A stretch of DNA of 64,000 nt from Neonectria sp. B-13 (GCA_002682825.1 NOKP01000058.1:61896-125895); one strand, 5' to 3'. Shown: positions 11,524 to 23,929, counted from the first letter of the stretch. Numbers and translations are program-made. Notes: generated by a model not told the origin, from the sequence alone.

Positions 11524-12079
11524 ATAATAGAGACTAAAGGCTAAGTAGGCTAGCTAGTTATTAGTAAGGGTATAATTAGGTATAGGAAGGGGCTACTATA
11601 AGGAAGGTTAAGTAGAAAAAGAGGAAAAGGGTTTTTTTCTTTTTTTTTCTTTTAAGTATTATCTTAAGAGATAAGGACTTAAGAGCTTCTTATTATAGAG
11701 AAATAAGAGAGATAAGCTTATTGAGCTTAAAGCTTAAGTTTTTACCTTTATTTACTAAGAAAGAATTCTATAATAATATTTAAATCTTTATTTAATTCTA
11801 AGTTAAACTTCTATTTTTTATAATACTAATTATTAAGCTAATTATAAGCTTTTTTAATACTTTATTAATATTTTTTTCTACTTTTAACTTAATAATTAAC
11901 CTTATAAGATACTTTCTTATTAAAAGGTATTAAATATTAGACTATTTAACTATATATATACTATTTAGTATAGCTTTAGGCTAATTAATTAAGATACTTA
12001 TATAATATATTTCTATATATCTTACTAAAGGACTATTATCTATTTAGAGTATTGTTTCTTATCTCTTTCTATTGTTAAA
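11524..12079. repeat. Right LTR of the short LTR element
   Basis: Direct repeat partner of 9219-9775, carrying the same pyrimidine tract (about 11633-11652) and terminal blocks. It is followed at once by TTAATAACTTAGG, which resumes the interrupted TPR repeat. Confidence 0.85.
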
Positions 12080-13620
12080 TTAATAACTTAGGAATTCTCT
12101 ATAAGGAATAAGATAAGTTTAAGAAAGTAAAAAAGATATATAAGTAAGTACTAAAAGGCTATAAAATAGCACTTAGATCTAATTATATATTAACTCTTAA
12201 TATAGTTAATAACTTAGAAAGCTTTTACTTAAACTAAGATAAGTTTAAAAAGATAAAAGAAATATATAAGTAAGTACTAAAAGGTAAAAAGAAAATACTT
12301 AAATCTAATTATATATTAACTTTTAGTATAATTAATAACTTAAAAAACCTTTATTTAGATTAAGATAAGTTTAAAGAAGTAAAAGAAATATATAAGTAGG
12401 TATTAGAAGGTAGAAAGAAGGCACTTAGATTTAATTATATATTAATTCTTAATATAGTTAATAACTTAAGAAACCTTTATTTAAATTAAGATAAGTTTAA
12501 GAAGGTAAAAAAGATATATAAGTAAGTACTAAAAGATAAGAAGAAAGTACTTAGATCTAATTATATATTAACTTTTAATATAGTTAATAACTTAAGAACC
12601 TTTTACTTAAACTAAAGTAACTTTAAAAAAGTAGAAAAGATATATAAGTAGGCTTTAGAAGATAAAAAGAAAATACTTAGATTTAATTATATATTAACTC
12701 TTAGTATAATTAATAACTTAAGAAACCTTTACTTAGATTAAAGTAAGTTTAAAGAAATAAAAAAGATATATAAGTAGGTATTAAAAAGTAAGAAGAAAAT
12801 ACTTAGATTTAATTATATATTAATTCTTAATATAGCTAATAACTTAAGAACTCTTTATAAGAACTAAAGTAAGTTTAAAAAAGTAAAAGAGATATATAAG
12901 TAAGCCTTAAAAGACTATAAGAAAGTACTTAAATCTAATTATATATTAACTCTTAATATAATTTATAACTTAAGAATCTTCTATTTAGACTAAAGTAAGT
13001 TTAAGAAAATAAAAGAAATATATAAGTAAGTACTAAAAGGTAAAAAGAAAGTATTTAAACTTAATTATATATTAACTCTTAATATAATTAATAACTTAGA
13101 AATCCTTTATAAGGATTAAGATAAATTTAAAAAGATAAAAAAGATATATAAGTAGGCCTTAAAAGGCTATAAAAAGGTACTTAGATCTAATTATATATTA
13201 ACTCTTAATATAGTTAATAACTTAGGAAGCCTTTACTTAGACTAAGATAAGTTTAAAAAGGCAAAGGAGATATATAAGTAAGTACTATATAGTTTCTAAA
13301 TAGCCCTAGGACCTAACCATCCTAAATCAGCTATAATTATATACAATATGGAATCTTTATAATACATCTAAGGTATTATAAGTTATTACTTTCTATTAAT
13401 TTCTAAGGGCTGCTTAACTAGATCAGCAGATATTTCCATAAGCACGACCAAAGAGAAGACAACAGGCGGGCCAAAAGCGTTAGGAAGATTAGCAGCTAGG
13501 ATCTGCACATGCATAGGCAGTGCCACTAGGTAATCCTTTGGTAGATTAGAGTAAGGTTGAGCAAGCACTGAGAAATGAGACCGGGGCTACCAGACTCTTC
13601 TACAGATTGTCATTGAATAG
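12080..13620 (+). pseudogene. TPR array (kinesin-light-chain type) and C-terminus of segment A1
   Basis: Continues the array that begins near 8930. About ten tandem 126-bp units each translate as a 42-residue TPR: an NLGSLY-like start, DKFKKAKEIYK, then a P-N-Y-I-LT-like end. Equivalent positions 13141 and 13267 differ by exactly 126. Stops are nearly all TAA/TAG at Gln positions. After the last unit an IALGPNHPKS segment leads into a C-terminal tail that becomes less AT-rich from about 13390. The A2 equivalent of this tail (36430-36640) is far more degraded, so A1 is the least mutated copy. Such arrays form the sensor part of fungal NB-ARC/NACHT-TPR proteins. Confidence 0.85.
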
Positions 13621-15413
13621 CTCCGTACAAGACCCCATGGAAATTTCGATTATGTCTTATCAATTCCCCCGTTTGTACGCAAACGATTTTGGTTTCTTCT
13701 CCGCATAGTTTTACTGCCATAAGGCCAACGTTCCCCTGCCTGCCCTATCCATTCCAGTTTAAGTAGCCCCTTTGCACACATCATCTACATGCCACCAGTG
13801 TAATCCCTAATTCAACCCACTCAGTCAAGACAAAAAAAAAAACCAAGCAAGCTCCAGCAAGACAGACAAAGTATTCAGACAATAAAGATAACTTCCTCAT
13901 ACAACTAAAGGAAGAAGAGCAGCTTAGGTAGGCAGAGATTCATTAGCGTTTTACTTAACATTTCCCTGAACGAGGTAGCTTAGGTCTGTAAGTGTACTAC
14001 TGTATGAAATTCAAGGATCGTAGGAGAACTTAATAGTATTATGCTCTTCTGGGTCAGGGGACTTTCAGATGGGTGGGATGTACCTTAAACGAGCCAAGGA
14101 GTGCTGCCCCTGGTCACATACGTGCACGATTGCTTGGAGTTGTCAGCCGGGTGATCTGGAGGGCATGTATGCCTCGGTTCTACACCTGAGATCGCAGTCC
14201 ATAGCTTGATGCTCATAGTAGATGCTATTTTGTTTGGCCCAGTAGGATATCGATGGGGTGTGATATAAGCACCCCAATGAACTGCTCCGTCCCAGGAAGG
14301 TCTGGTGTAGGTACCCGTATGCGGATGGGTCCAGCTATCGACTTCTTCAAAGACCAATATCTTGTCTTTCTTGGAGATTGAGCCCTCTGCCCCCCGAGAA
14401 GAATTGCAGACGCTCTCCACCTGGTAGAAGTATCAGGTAAAGTTGGCCGACGTGCTTCTCTAGCTCCCCATCAATTGAGGAGTTTGAGTGTAGCATATGC
14501 GGTCCATCTGGTAAGCGTCCCTTCATGTTGATAACTCAAAATTATTCCTCTTTTATGGCAGGGCGCTCACATTCTCCCACTGGGGCTACGCCATCTACCA
14601 GAACAAGAAGATTCTCAAAGCAGAGGCGGCCTAGGCACAGCCGAAGTCTTCGATGGCGAGGCTGAAGGGGCACGGTTTGTTGGTTTATTCCTACTCGGTT
14701 GTAGCCTCAGCAATAAGACAGCATTACAGTCGACATATGGGGACAGAAGCGCGCCTTCATACGTGGATAAAAATTGATCCAAGCATGTCATACAAGGACC
14801 CACAATCGGCCATCGGGTAATGTGGGTACAATCGATGCCGAGCCGGCCCGTAACATCCGGCGCGCCTTGGTCATCAGCGGAACCCGGCTGACGGGGTCGA
14901 GTTGGAACAACCGCTCTCCGCTCGCGACCGAAATGGGCGCCCCAGACGGCTAGGAAACAGGAGCCATCCGATAAGCAAGATTTATTTATCCGCAGCCATC
15001 AGCCTCTGTGTCAATGTAAAATAAAGCATTAATCAAACGAAAACTCCATCCATAGAATGGCTAATGTTTTCCAATGTAAAAGAAACCACAGATCATATGA
15101 TTCCCGACGCTAGACAGTTCTCGTTTGGTCTAGAAGGCAAGAACCCCTCAGTCACTTCCAATATAAATTTGTTCGGCCCCTACGACCCTCCGAGATCAAA
15201 GTGAAAAGGAAATTAAAGAGAAAAAAATAACGCTGGCTTTTTCCTATAGCACATTCAAAGCTTAGTGAATACAGGGCTGGCTGGCTAAGGTAGGAAGTAG
15301 TTGCTAGCCGGGCTTCCTGCTTCTAAATCAAACATAACCAACTACATAGATCGCTACTAAGAACTGGAAAAGGGCTGCTTATAACCAAAGAGGTAATTAT
15401 GCCTGCCTCCACT
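13621..15413. other. Less AT-rich spacer with one unassigned minus-strand frame
   Basis: Base composition is close to ordinary genic DNA. It contains a poly-A run near 13832 and one sizeable frame (14085-14420, listed separately). A 62-codon minus-strand frame at 14615-14803 shows no domain and is not supported. No RNA gene or repeat is apparent. Confidence 0.5.
14085..14420 (-). CDS. Hypothetical protein fragment
   Basis: A 111-codon open frame containing VDSWTHPHTGTYTRPSW, DGAVHWGAYITPHRYP and a Cys-containing C-terminus (HTCPPDHP, KQSCTYV). Aromatic and Pro/Gly-rich composition with few charged runs would suit a small secreted protein, but there is no signal peptide at this ATG. The frame continues upstream (YFYQVESVCNSS) until a TGA, so the ATG may be internal and an upstream exon is possible. 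I do not recognise the family. It could be a decayed single-copy gene or chance. Confidence 0.25.
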   Translation of the reverse strand: MESVCNSSRGAEGSISKKDKILVFEEVDSWTHPHTGTYTRPSWDGAVHWGAYITPHRYPTGPNKIASTMSIKLWTAISGVEPRHTCPPDHPADNSKQSCTYVTRGSTPWLV

Positions 15414-15960
15414 CTAAGAGAACTTCATCACTAGTACACAACCTAAACAATAGGCAATAGCAACCATTAATCCCACTACAGCAGATTTCTCTACTCAATA
15501 CTCCAAAGGTAGCTAAAGCATATTTTTTCCATCTTTTACAATCTATATACCATTAGTGCTTATACCCCAACTAGAGTAGCAAATACCCCATAAGGTTGCA
15601 TCAGTCGACTGATTATTGATAGTAGGCAGTAGAGCCAGGAGATCCAGGTTCAGAAGTCCAATGTTGGTAAAGAGACGAGTGTTAGTCATAGGATCGAATA
15701 AAAGGCAATCTAACTCTCTCCCGGCCTCGAATGTCTGATTGCATTCACCCATCGCTGCATCCCAGATCTTGACCGTACGATCGTCTGACCCCAATGCGAT
15801 CCGCTGGCCATCCGCTGAGAACACAACTGACATCACTGCATTGCTATAGCCCTTAAGTGTCTGCTTGCATTCACCCGTTGCCACATCCCAGATCTTGACT
15901 GTACCATTGTGCGATCGCTAGAGCTTCCAATTCGACTTGGCTTTTACACTGTAAAGGGCA
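15414..15960 (-). pseudogene. C-terminus of a WD40-repeat NLR (NWD type)
   Basis: Reads leftward with two recognisable WD40 blades: GTVKIWDVATGECKQTLKG, then VVFSADGQRIALGSDDRTV and KIWDAAMGEC. The tail typical of NACHT-WD40 proteins follows: LLFDPMTNTRLFTNIG, STDATLWGICY, GISTNGI. The next codons continue the known tail pattern (IVKDGKNML, LPLEYW, VAIAYCLGCVLVMKFS) through two TAG codons where Trp is expected, ending at a stop at 15414. The apparent stop near 15543 is therefore a mutation, not the natural end. Upstream of about 15905 homology degenerates. Function when intact: beta-propeller sensor of an incompatibility-type NLR. Confidence 0.85.
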
Positions 15961-16600
15961 CATACTAAGATCTTATACTTTATAAAATACTATCTAATAT
16001 TATTAAGCATAATATCTCTATCTTTCTTAATTATAAGCTTATAAAAATCAAGATTAAGTATAACTTATCTATATCTAAAGATTAATACTTACTATTCAAT
16101 TAGCCTAAAGAAGAAAATGTTTAACTTTTAGTAAAAATAGTAATTCCTCTTTTTATTTTTACTATTATAGTTTACTATTTTCTTTCTAATTATAGATTTA
16201 GTAATCCTAATAAGTAATTAAGAGAAGTTTTATAATATTAAAGAGAAGGCTAGATATTATAACTTAGTACTATCTATTTATCTATTTTTAATAGGCTAAT
16301 TAATAGCTTAAAGAACTAATAATAGAATAATCTTATTAAGTAGTTTTAATATATTATTAGCTTTATTATAGTTTTAGGGAACTCTTTTCTTATATTTACC
16401 CTTAAATAACTTCTTAATATTGAAAAAGAGAAGATTAATAATTAATTAAACTTACTTTATTTAGTTCTAAGTATTCCTATATTAGAACAATCTCCTATTA
16501 AAATACTATATCTCTTTTTCTATAACTTTCTAATAGACTCTAAGAACTATAATAAGTATTTATTCTAGATAGATAAGAAATAGGTTTATAATCAATTAAT
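15961..16600. other. AT-rich RIP-type sequence without a recognised frame
   Basis: Sharp drop in GC at about 15960. No element end, tandem repeat or protein similarity that I can support. Confidence 0.5.
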
Positions 16601-18640
16601 TACTATTGAAACTACTGTTTGAACTACTATTTCTGCCTATCCATAATTGCACTGAATTATATGTTTCCTTTGCTTAAGCTTAATAGGGGGATAGATCTTT
16701 GGATTTTAAACCTAATTATTAACTTTTGCCCTCTCTATCCACTGACGCTAGGAACAATTATCAGGCTTCTAACTCCCTCTACTAAATCCCTTTATACTTT
16801 ATGACTAATGTTAGAGATAACTATAGTAGAATTCCCTTGGGTTCTAATGTATTACTCTTTTAGCTATAGGTTAATTAGAATGATATTACCTATTAACTTT
16901 ATAATCTATAAGGTATAAATAGGGTTATATAGCTTCTTAAGGAATTTCTTTTCTATAATAGTAATATTATTATTCCTTTTTAGCTTTAGAGCTAGTCTCT
17001 TTAGAAAAAGCTATTCTATTATAATTTATTAGATTATTATTATATTAAGTTATATTTCCTTTTATAGTAGAATATTATAACTAAAGACTATTAATTAGAC
17101 TAACTCTTTAGGTCTAAAGTAATTAATTATAGGCTATTTTATATACTTTAAGCTAGACTTTTAAGCTATAATTTATAGTATAGAAATAAGGCTTAAATAT
17201 TCTTTTAATTTATTATATAGGTTATATAAAAGCTTATATATATAGCTTAATAAGAGCTTACTAAACTATAGTATAATTTAGATAGTAGTTATTTTATATA
17301 ATTAGTAGTATAATTATTATATTATATAAAAGGTTAAATCCCTCTATAAGGGAACCTAATATATAATAATTACTATATTATATATTGATTTCTTTGTCTT
17401 AAGCCTAGTTAGTTTTAAAGTTCTTTATTAACCTTTATATCTAACCTAAACCTATCTACCTTTTCTATTCTAAGTTTTTCCTTAACCCTATTCCTAGCAT
17501 ATAATCCTACCCTTATTAGTCCTTTTCCCCCTGATTTCACAATACACTAACTAGCCATCTATACCAGCTCTATACACTCTAGCAGCTCCTAGAACCATAG
17601 GGTATATTTATCTCTAGTTAATTTGTTAGTAATGGCTTTATCCTAGTATAACCTAGCTTTCAATCTTCTAGTAAGCTTTTTAAGAAACTCCTTTTCCTCT
17701 CTAATAAAGCTAATATTATTAACTTTAGTACTTTTATTATTTAAGAGTAAACAGTAGCTAAATATAGCTAGATATACTATTTGGATAGTACTAACTATTA
17801 TATAGTTAGACTTAAAGCTATTAAGGTTATAGATTTTAGCCTAGTAAAGCTACTACTTGTACTTAGTAGGCTTAATCTCTCTATCTAAAGAGTAATAATA
17901 TCCTATTTTATATGCTTTATAGCTCTATTTCTTATTACTAGGTTATAAGATATAGTAGATAATAGTAAAAGTAGAATGCATTATAGTTATATTATACTAT
18001 ATTATAGTATATTAAGAAAGAGGGAAGAAGACTGGCTAGACTTATTAGCTTAATGAAAGATAGTTATTTATATATACTATAGTTTAGGATAAGCTTTTTA
18101 TAAATTAAACATTAAGGTTAGAAAGAAGGACCTAAATAGGTTATAAAAATAGGCTTAAAATATAATATTAATACAAACTATATTATTAAGAAAGCTTACT
18201 ATATTTAAGTTATTAGGATTAATAGTACTAAGTATAATATCTTATTATATTAACTACTATATATTATCTATTATATTATCTTAATCTATTAGATAATATT
18301 AACTAAGGCTAAAATTACTATAAATAAAAGGTTAAATAGAATATAAAAAGGTAATCTAAAAAGTATAAAGGCTGGGTTTTTATCCTAAGGGGTTTTAGCC
18401 TTTTTTAAGATCTAGCTTTTCTAAGGTCTAGCTTTTCTAAGATCTAGCTTTTCTAGCTGATTAAAGTAGTAAAACTTATATCTTAACTTTATAATAGAAA
18501 TTCTTATTTCTTTAAGTTATTATTACTTTAGACTTAAGTATTAAGCTTATTATATTATTGTTTTTTCTATTTTCTTTTATACTATTTAATCTTTAGCTCT
18601 TTCTCTAGGTATATACTATTAAGGACTATTATATTTAAAT
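16601..18640 (+). mobile_element. Retroposon family B, copy 1 (interrupted by family C)
   Basis: Begins TACTATTGAAACTACTG and ends AAGGACTATTATATTTAAAT, the shared ends of a roughly 1.03-kb family seen at 19817, 21897, 40501 and 49756. Family C is inserted at 17340-18326. Near the 3' end lies the family's 16-bp minisatellite (AGATCTAGCTTTTCTA-like, about 18405-18460). No target-site duplication was found for this copy. No coding region is recognised. Confidence 0.75.
17340..18326 (+). mobile_element. Retroposon-like family C, copy 1
   Basis: About 987 bp beginning CCCTCTATAAGGGAACC and ending ATTACTATAAATA, matching 33893-34857. It is inserted in family-B copy 1 and flanked by an 11-bp duplication AAAGGTTAAAT (17329-17339 and 18327-18337). 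There are no terminal inverted or long terminal repeats, and the duplication length differs from copy 2, which suggests a non-LTR mechanism. Strand is arbitrary. No protein is recognised. Confidence 0.78.
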
Positions 18641-18860
18641 ACTAAAGTTTTATTAATAGTAGATATTATATTAGTAGTAGTTATTAGGTTTTTTTATATT
18701 CTATATAAAATAGTTATTAAAATAGCCTTAAAACTGTTTATTTAACTATTTGTATTAATGTTTAATAGTTTAATAATAGTATTTAATAAAGTCTTTATAA
18801 TGCTTTAATAATATATAAAGGCTTCCTTTGATTTAAACTATACCTTAGTCTATTATTCTT

Positions 18861-18890
18861 TTTTTTTTAGATATAATAGTCCTTGGTAGC
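18861..18890 (-). mobile_element. Extremely 5'-truncated family-B 3' end
   Basis: Only the terminal 20-odd bases of family B with its poly-A tail (read here as a T run followed by AGATAATAG-type end sequence TAATAGTCCTTGGTAG), embedded in the gypsy relic. This is the expected product of an aborted target-primed reverse transcription. Confidence 0.6.
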
Positions 18891-19816
18891 ACATTATAAC
18901 TTAATCTAGTCTATTAAATATTATTTATTATAATTCTAGATTGTATAATTATATTTAGAACTTCTTTTTCTATTTAAGGGTAATATTTTCTTAGATAGGT
19001 TATATCTTATAGTATATTCTATCTTTATTAATAAATAATTATCTAATAATAATAATATACTTCTATTTAAAATATCCTTTAAGTATAAAGTATAAAAGTT
19101 ATTTATTAATCTTTTGTTTTTTATTATTAAAGTTATATTAATAGCTTATAGTATTAGCTTATTTATTCTTTGATCTTTTTCTATAGATAATAGTATAGTT
19201 AAATTCTAAAGGTATTTAGTATAATAAAGTTATTATTTAATAAGTTATTAAGTAATTATAAAATAAGTAATATTTTTATAATCTATATAGATCTTAACTT
19301 AGTATTTACTTTCTAGAAGATAGTATTAGAATTCTTTAAATAAGTTAATAATTATAAGGAATTCTTTATTATAAATAGAATAATTAAGTTTAGCTTTATA
19401 TATTTTATAAGAGAAGAAGGCAATAGAGTAAAGTATACTATTATTATTTTATTATTTGATTTAAGAACCTTATATATAGTCTAATAAGTCTATTTTAAGT
19501 TTGATTTCTTATTTAAGGTTAAAGGTTATTAGTATTAGTTTACTTAAGATAATATTCTTAATATTATTAAATACTTTCTTAGTAGTTATATTCTATTAAA
19601 AGTCTTTTTCTTTCTTTATAAATCTAATAAGAAATATAATAAGTTTACTAAAGTTTTAAATAAATCTTTAATAGTAGTTTATAAACCTAAGAAAGGATTA
19701 TACTTTTTTAATATTCTTTAGTTTAAACTATTTATTAACTATAATAATTTTCTTTAGATTTATTCTAATCTAGTTATATAAGATTATATATCTAAGAAAT
19801 TCTACTTTCTTAATAT

Positions 19817-20844
19817 TTAAATATAATAGTCCTTAGTAGTATATACTTAGAAAAGGGGCTAAAGGTTAAATAGTATAAAAGAAAATAGAAAAAACAATAG
19901 TATAATAGGCTTAATACCTAAGCTTAAGGTAATAATAACTTAAAAAGATAAAGGTTTCTATTATAAATTTAAAGTATAAGTTTTACTATTCTAATTAGCT
20001 AGAAAAGCTAGATCTTAAAAAGGTTAAATCTTAGAAAGGTTAGACCTTAGAAAAGCTAGATCTTAGAAAAGACTAAAACCTCTTAGAATAAAAGTCTAGC
20101 TTTTATACTTTCTAGGCTTTTTATATTCTATTTAATCTTTTATATAATATAATAATTATATTATTAATTGTATAAAATAACTGCTTTTATCTAAATTATA
20201 CTATAGTTTAGTAAGCTTTTATTAAGTTATATATATAGGCTTTTATATAATCTATATAGTAAATTAGAAGAATATTTAAGCTTTATTTTTATACTATAAA
20301 TTATAGCTTAAAAGTCTAGCCTAAGATATATAAAATAGCTTATAATTAATTACTTTAAACCTAAAGAGTTAGTCTAATTAGTAGTTTTTAGTTATAATAT
20401 CCTATTATAAGAGGAAATATAGCTTAATATAATAATAGCTTAATAGATTATAATAGAATAGTTCTTTCTAAAGAGATTAGCTTTAAAGCTAGAAAGAAAT
20501 AATAATATTACTACTATAAAGAAAGAGTTCCTTAAAAAGCTATATAATCCTATTTATACCTTATAGATTATAAAGTTAATAGGTAATATTATTTTAATCA
20601 ATCTATAGCTAAAGGAATAATACATTAGAAACTAAGGGAATCCTATAATTATCTCTAATATTAGTTATAAAGTATAAAGGGATTTAGTAGAGAGAGTTAA
20701 AAGCTAGAGGGGGTAAAAGTTAATAATTAGGTTTAAAATCCAAAGATCTATCCTCCTATTAAGCTTAAGCAAAGGAAACATATAACTGTTTAATGTAATT
20801 ATAGATAGGTAGAAATAGTAGTCTAAATAGTAGTTTTAATAGTA
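19817..20844 (-). mobile_element. Retroposon family B, copy 2
   Basis: Full-length 1028-bp copy interrupting the gypsy reverse transcriptase frame. It is flanked by a perfect 15-bp duplication CTACTTTCTTAATAT at 19802-19816 and 20845-20859; removing one copy rejoins the pol frame. The 16-bp minisatellite is at about 20000-20075. Confidence 0.88.
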
Positions 20845-21896
20845 CTACTTTCTTAATATAGAAATAACTTTTCTTTAGTTTAATTAATAATTTATTATTT
20901 TATAATACTTATAGTACTTTATAAATATATTTTATATATTCTTTTTTAATCTTAAAGAAGATTAGAATATTATTTAAATAGTATACTATAAATATATTTA
21001 GATATTCCTAAAGTATATAGTTAATTATTTATTAGAATAATACTAATATATTTATAAGTCTAAAGAGTATAATAAGGTATTTAAAGAGTTTATATTTTAT
21101 TCTAAAGATAGTTTTCTATTTATATTCTAATTAAATATAAATAAGGTTATATACTCCTTTAAGATTTAATACTATAAAGACTTTTATTCTATAGAGCCTA
21201 TTTTTAAGCTTAATACTAAAGGATAATAAGGCTTAATCTTTAAAGATAATTATATTTACCTATTAGTAATCTATAATAAGTTAAAACTTTCTATTTTTCT
21301 TAAGAATAAATATAATTAGATAACCTATAAAGGATTTAGATTTCTTAATATATCCTTTCCTTAATATTTTATTAAAGTATTCCTTAAGTATATATAATTA
21401 TATTTTATTAAGATTAAAAATCTTATAGAATAGAAATAATATTCTATCTTTTAATATAAATTTATAACTCTACTTATTAAATTCTAATAGACCTATTTTA
21501 AGTTCTTTCTTAAAGAGTTTCTTATAAATATAATATTTTAATAGTATATTCTTAAGTTATTATTCTTTAAAGAGTTTTTTTATTCCTTAAGGTCTTTATT
21601 TAGTTATATAAACTATTATCTAATATATTTAATTATTCTTTAGAGTTATTATTATTTAGTATTCTTTTATTTATATTATATTCCTTTTAAAGGTATTAAG
21701 ATATTTATTATATTCTTATACTTATTCTTACTTTTTAGTTCTTTTTAAGTTAAGATTTAAGATTTCTTTTTATTTATTAAGTTATTTTTATTATTACTAA
21801 AAAGAATATTATTAGGATTAATATATATTTAGCTAGTTCTTTAGTTAATATAAGAGTTAAATTTCTTTAGCTATAAGTACTCTAAAATAATATTAT

Positions 21897-22929
21897 TTAA
21901 ATATAATAGTTCTTAGTAGTATATACTTAGAGAAGAGACTAAAAGTTAAATAGTATAAAAGAAAATAGAAAAAATAATAATATAATAGGCTTAATACCTA
22001 AGCCTAAGGTAATAATAACTTAAAAAGATAAAAGTTTCTATTATAAAGTTAAAGTATAAGTTTTACTATTCTAATTAGCTAGAAAAGCTAGATCTTAGAA
22101 AAGCTAGATCTTAGAAAAGCTAGACCTTAGAAAAGCTAGATCTTAGAAAAGGCTAAAATCCCTTAGGATAAAAGCCTAGCTAATCTCTATACTTTCTAAG
22201 TTATTTCTTTATATTCTATTTAACCTTTTATATAATATAATAATTATACTATTAATTATATAAGATAACTACTATCTGAATTATACTATAGCCTAATAAG
22301 CTCTTAATATACTATATATATAGGTTCTTATATAACCTATATAGTAAATTAGAAGAATATCTAAGCCTTATTTCTATACTATAAATTATAACTTAAAAGT
22401 CTAACTTAAAATATATAAAATAGCCTATAATTAATTACTTTAGACCTAAGGAGTTAGTCTAATTAATAGTCTTTAGTTATAATATCCTATTATAAGAGGA
22501 AATATAGCTTAATATAATAATAGCTTAGTAAATTATAATAGAATAGTTCTTTCTAAAGAGATTAGCTTTAAAGCTAGAAAGAAATAATAATATTACTACT
22601 ATAGAAAAGGAGTTTCTTAAGAAGCTATATAATCCTATTTATACCTTATAGATTATAAAGTTAATAGATAATATTATTCTAATTAACCTATAGCTAAAGG
22701 AGTAATATATTAGAAACTAAGGAAATCCTACTATAGTTATCTTTAATATTAGCTATAAAGTGTAGAGGGATTTAGTAGAAGGAGTTAGAAGCTAGAGAGA
22801 GTAAAAGTTAATAATTAGGTTTAAAATCCAAAGATCTATCCCTCTATTAAGCTTAAGCAAAGGAAATATATAATTTAGTACAATTATAGATAGGTAGAAA
22901 TAGTAGTCTAAATAGTAGTTTTAATAGTA
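21897..22929 (-). mobile_element. Retroposon family B, copy 3
   Basis: Full-length copy between the gypsy relic and the WD40 array. The minisatellite at about 22082-22150 shows four to five clean 16-bp units (GAAAAGCTAGATCTTA). No target-site duplication is visible, because different sequences lie on each side. Confidence 0.78.
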
Positions 22930-23770
22930 AAGAGCTATATATACTAAGTAATCTTAATAGTTTTCTTATATAACTTAACTCTTATAGTTTTAGCCTCTAA
23001 GAATAAGATAATCTAGCTTTAGTATATTAATAATAATATATATATTTAAGAGCTTAAAGGCTATATAAACTTAGTATTATTAATAGCTTTCTTATATAAT
23101 TTAACCTTTATAGCTTTAGCCTTTTATAATATAATAATCTAACTTTAGTATATTAATAATAGTATATATATTTAAAAGCTTAAGAGCTATATATACTAAG
23201 TAATCTTAATAGTTTTCTTATATAATTTAACTCTTATAGCTTTAGCCTCTAAGGATAAGATAATCTAGCTTTAGTATATTAATAATAGTATATATATCTA
23301 AGAGCTTAAGAGCTATATATACTAGGTAATCTTAATAGTCTTCTTATATAACTTAATCTTTATAGTTTTAGCTTTTAGTAATATAATAATCTAGCTTTAG
23401 TATATTAATAATAATATATATATCTAAGAGATTAAGGGCTATATATACTAGGTAATCTTAGTAGCTTTCTTATATAATTTAACTCTTATAGCTTTAGCCT
23501 TTTATAATAAGATAATCTAGCTTTAGTATATTAATAATAGTATATACATTTAAGAAGTAATTAGTATTTCTTTCTTTTAATTGCAATTTAACCTTAAGAG
23601 TTTATACCTTTTAACTAATATTAGTACTATCTCTATTAAGAGTCTTACTTTATTATCTAAAAATATTACTATACCTTTTATTAACTGCCTCTTTAGTATT
23701 AGGATTAGTAAAGATAAGTACTAGATTATATAGTAATAAAAGAGACTACTTTGATTATTAGTATTATTTT
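22930..23770 (+). pseudogene. WD40 array and C-terminal tail of an NWD-type NLR, RIP-degraded
   Basis: Five tandem units with an exact 126-bp period (equivalent positions 22934, 23060, 23186, 23312, 23438). The forward frame gives a 42-residue WD40 pattern: ALASKDKII, L-x-YINNSIYI, ELK, then VILIVFLYN, with TAG where Trp of the WD dipeptide is expected and where Gln is expected. After the array (about 23580) comes the same tail as at 54120: LQFN, TNISTISI, NITIPFINCL, IRISKDK. The 5' part of the gene is missing, replaced by family-B copy 3. Such high-identity 42-residue WD40 arrays are the variable recognition part of HET-E/HET-D-like proteins. Confidence 0.8.
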
Positions 23771-23929
23771 ATCCTAGTTGTTTAAATGTATTTGGATTGT
23801 CTATTATTATTAGCTATAACTTAGGGAGAGTGATTATTATGAGATTTATTGATCTCTGGCTACTAGACTAGTTCAATCTAAGTGATTAATCCCATATGCT
23901 TATTATCCTTTAAGTTACATTATCAACGT

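Larger units (their letters stand above)
9219..12079. mobile_element. Short LTR retroelement, probably non-autonomous
   Basis: Two direct repeats of about 556 bp (9219-9775 and 11524-12079) enclose 1.75 kb. The element interrupts a TPR array, and the target sequence TTAAT is found on both sides (9214-9218, 12080-12084). The internal region is far too short for gag-pol, and I see no reverse transcriptase or integrase motif. It contains a 5'-truncated family-B retroposon at 11068-11199. Orientation is not determined. The LTRs differ by RIP-type transitions and small indels. Confidence 0.82.
18641..21896 (-). mobile_element. Ty3/gypsy pol relic, in two pieces
   Basis: Minus-strand reading. 21896-20860 gives the reverse transcriptase fingers and palm, including an RKGYI-type motif, FRLINT and the catalytic box read as YLNN (expected YLDD; Asp to Asn by RIP) near 20966-20984. 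After a family-B insertion the same frame resumes at 19816 with VEFLRYI, VQSFLRFINYYQRF and the RNase H region (YNKEFLIII, IDYKNITYF). Stops are mostly TAA/TAG at Gln. No LTRs or gag are visible, and both ends are cut by other repeats. It is a dead retrotransposon fragment unrelated by position to the complete element at 41992. Confidence 0.82.

Noticed and set aside
12088..13290. Regular 126-bp repeats as satellite or centromeric DNA
   Set aside because: Each unit translates as a 42-residue TPR with conserved positions, so it is a decayed protein repeat array.
13386..13568. Minus-strand 60-codon frame
   Set aside because: Antisense to the C-terminal tail of the TPR gene in segment A1.
22082..22150. 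Short tandem 16-bp repeats resembling a CRISPR array
   Set aside because: Units are contiguous without spacers and lie inside a eukaryotic retroposon family; this is a minisatellite.
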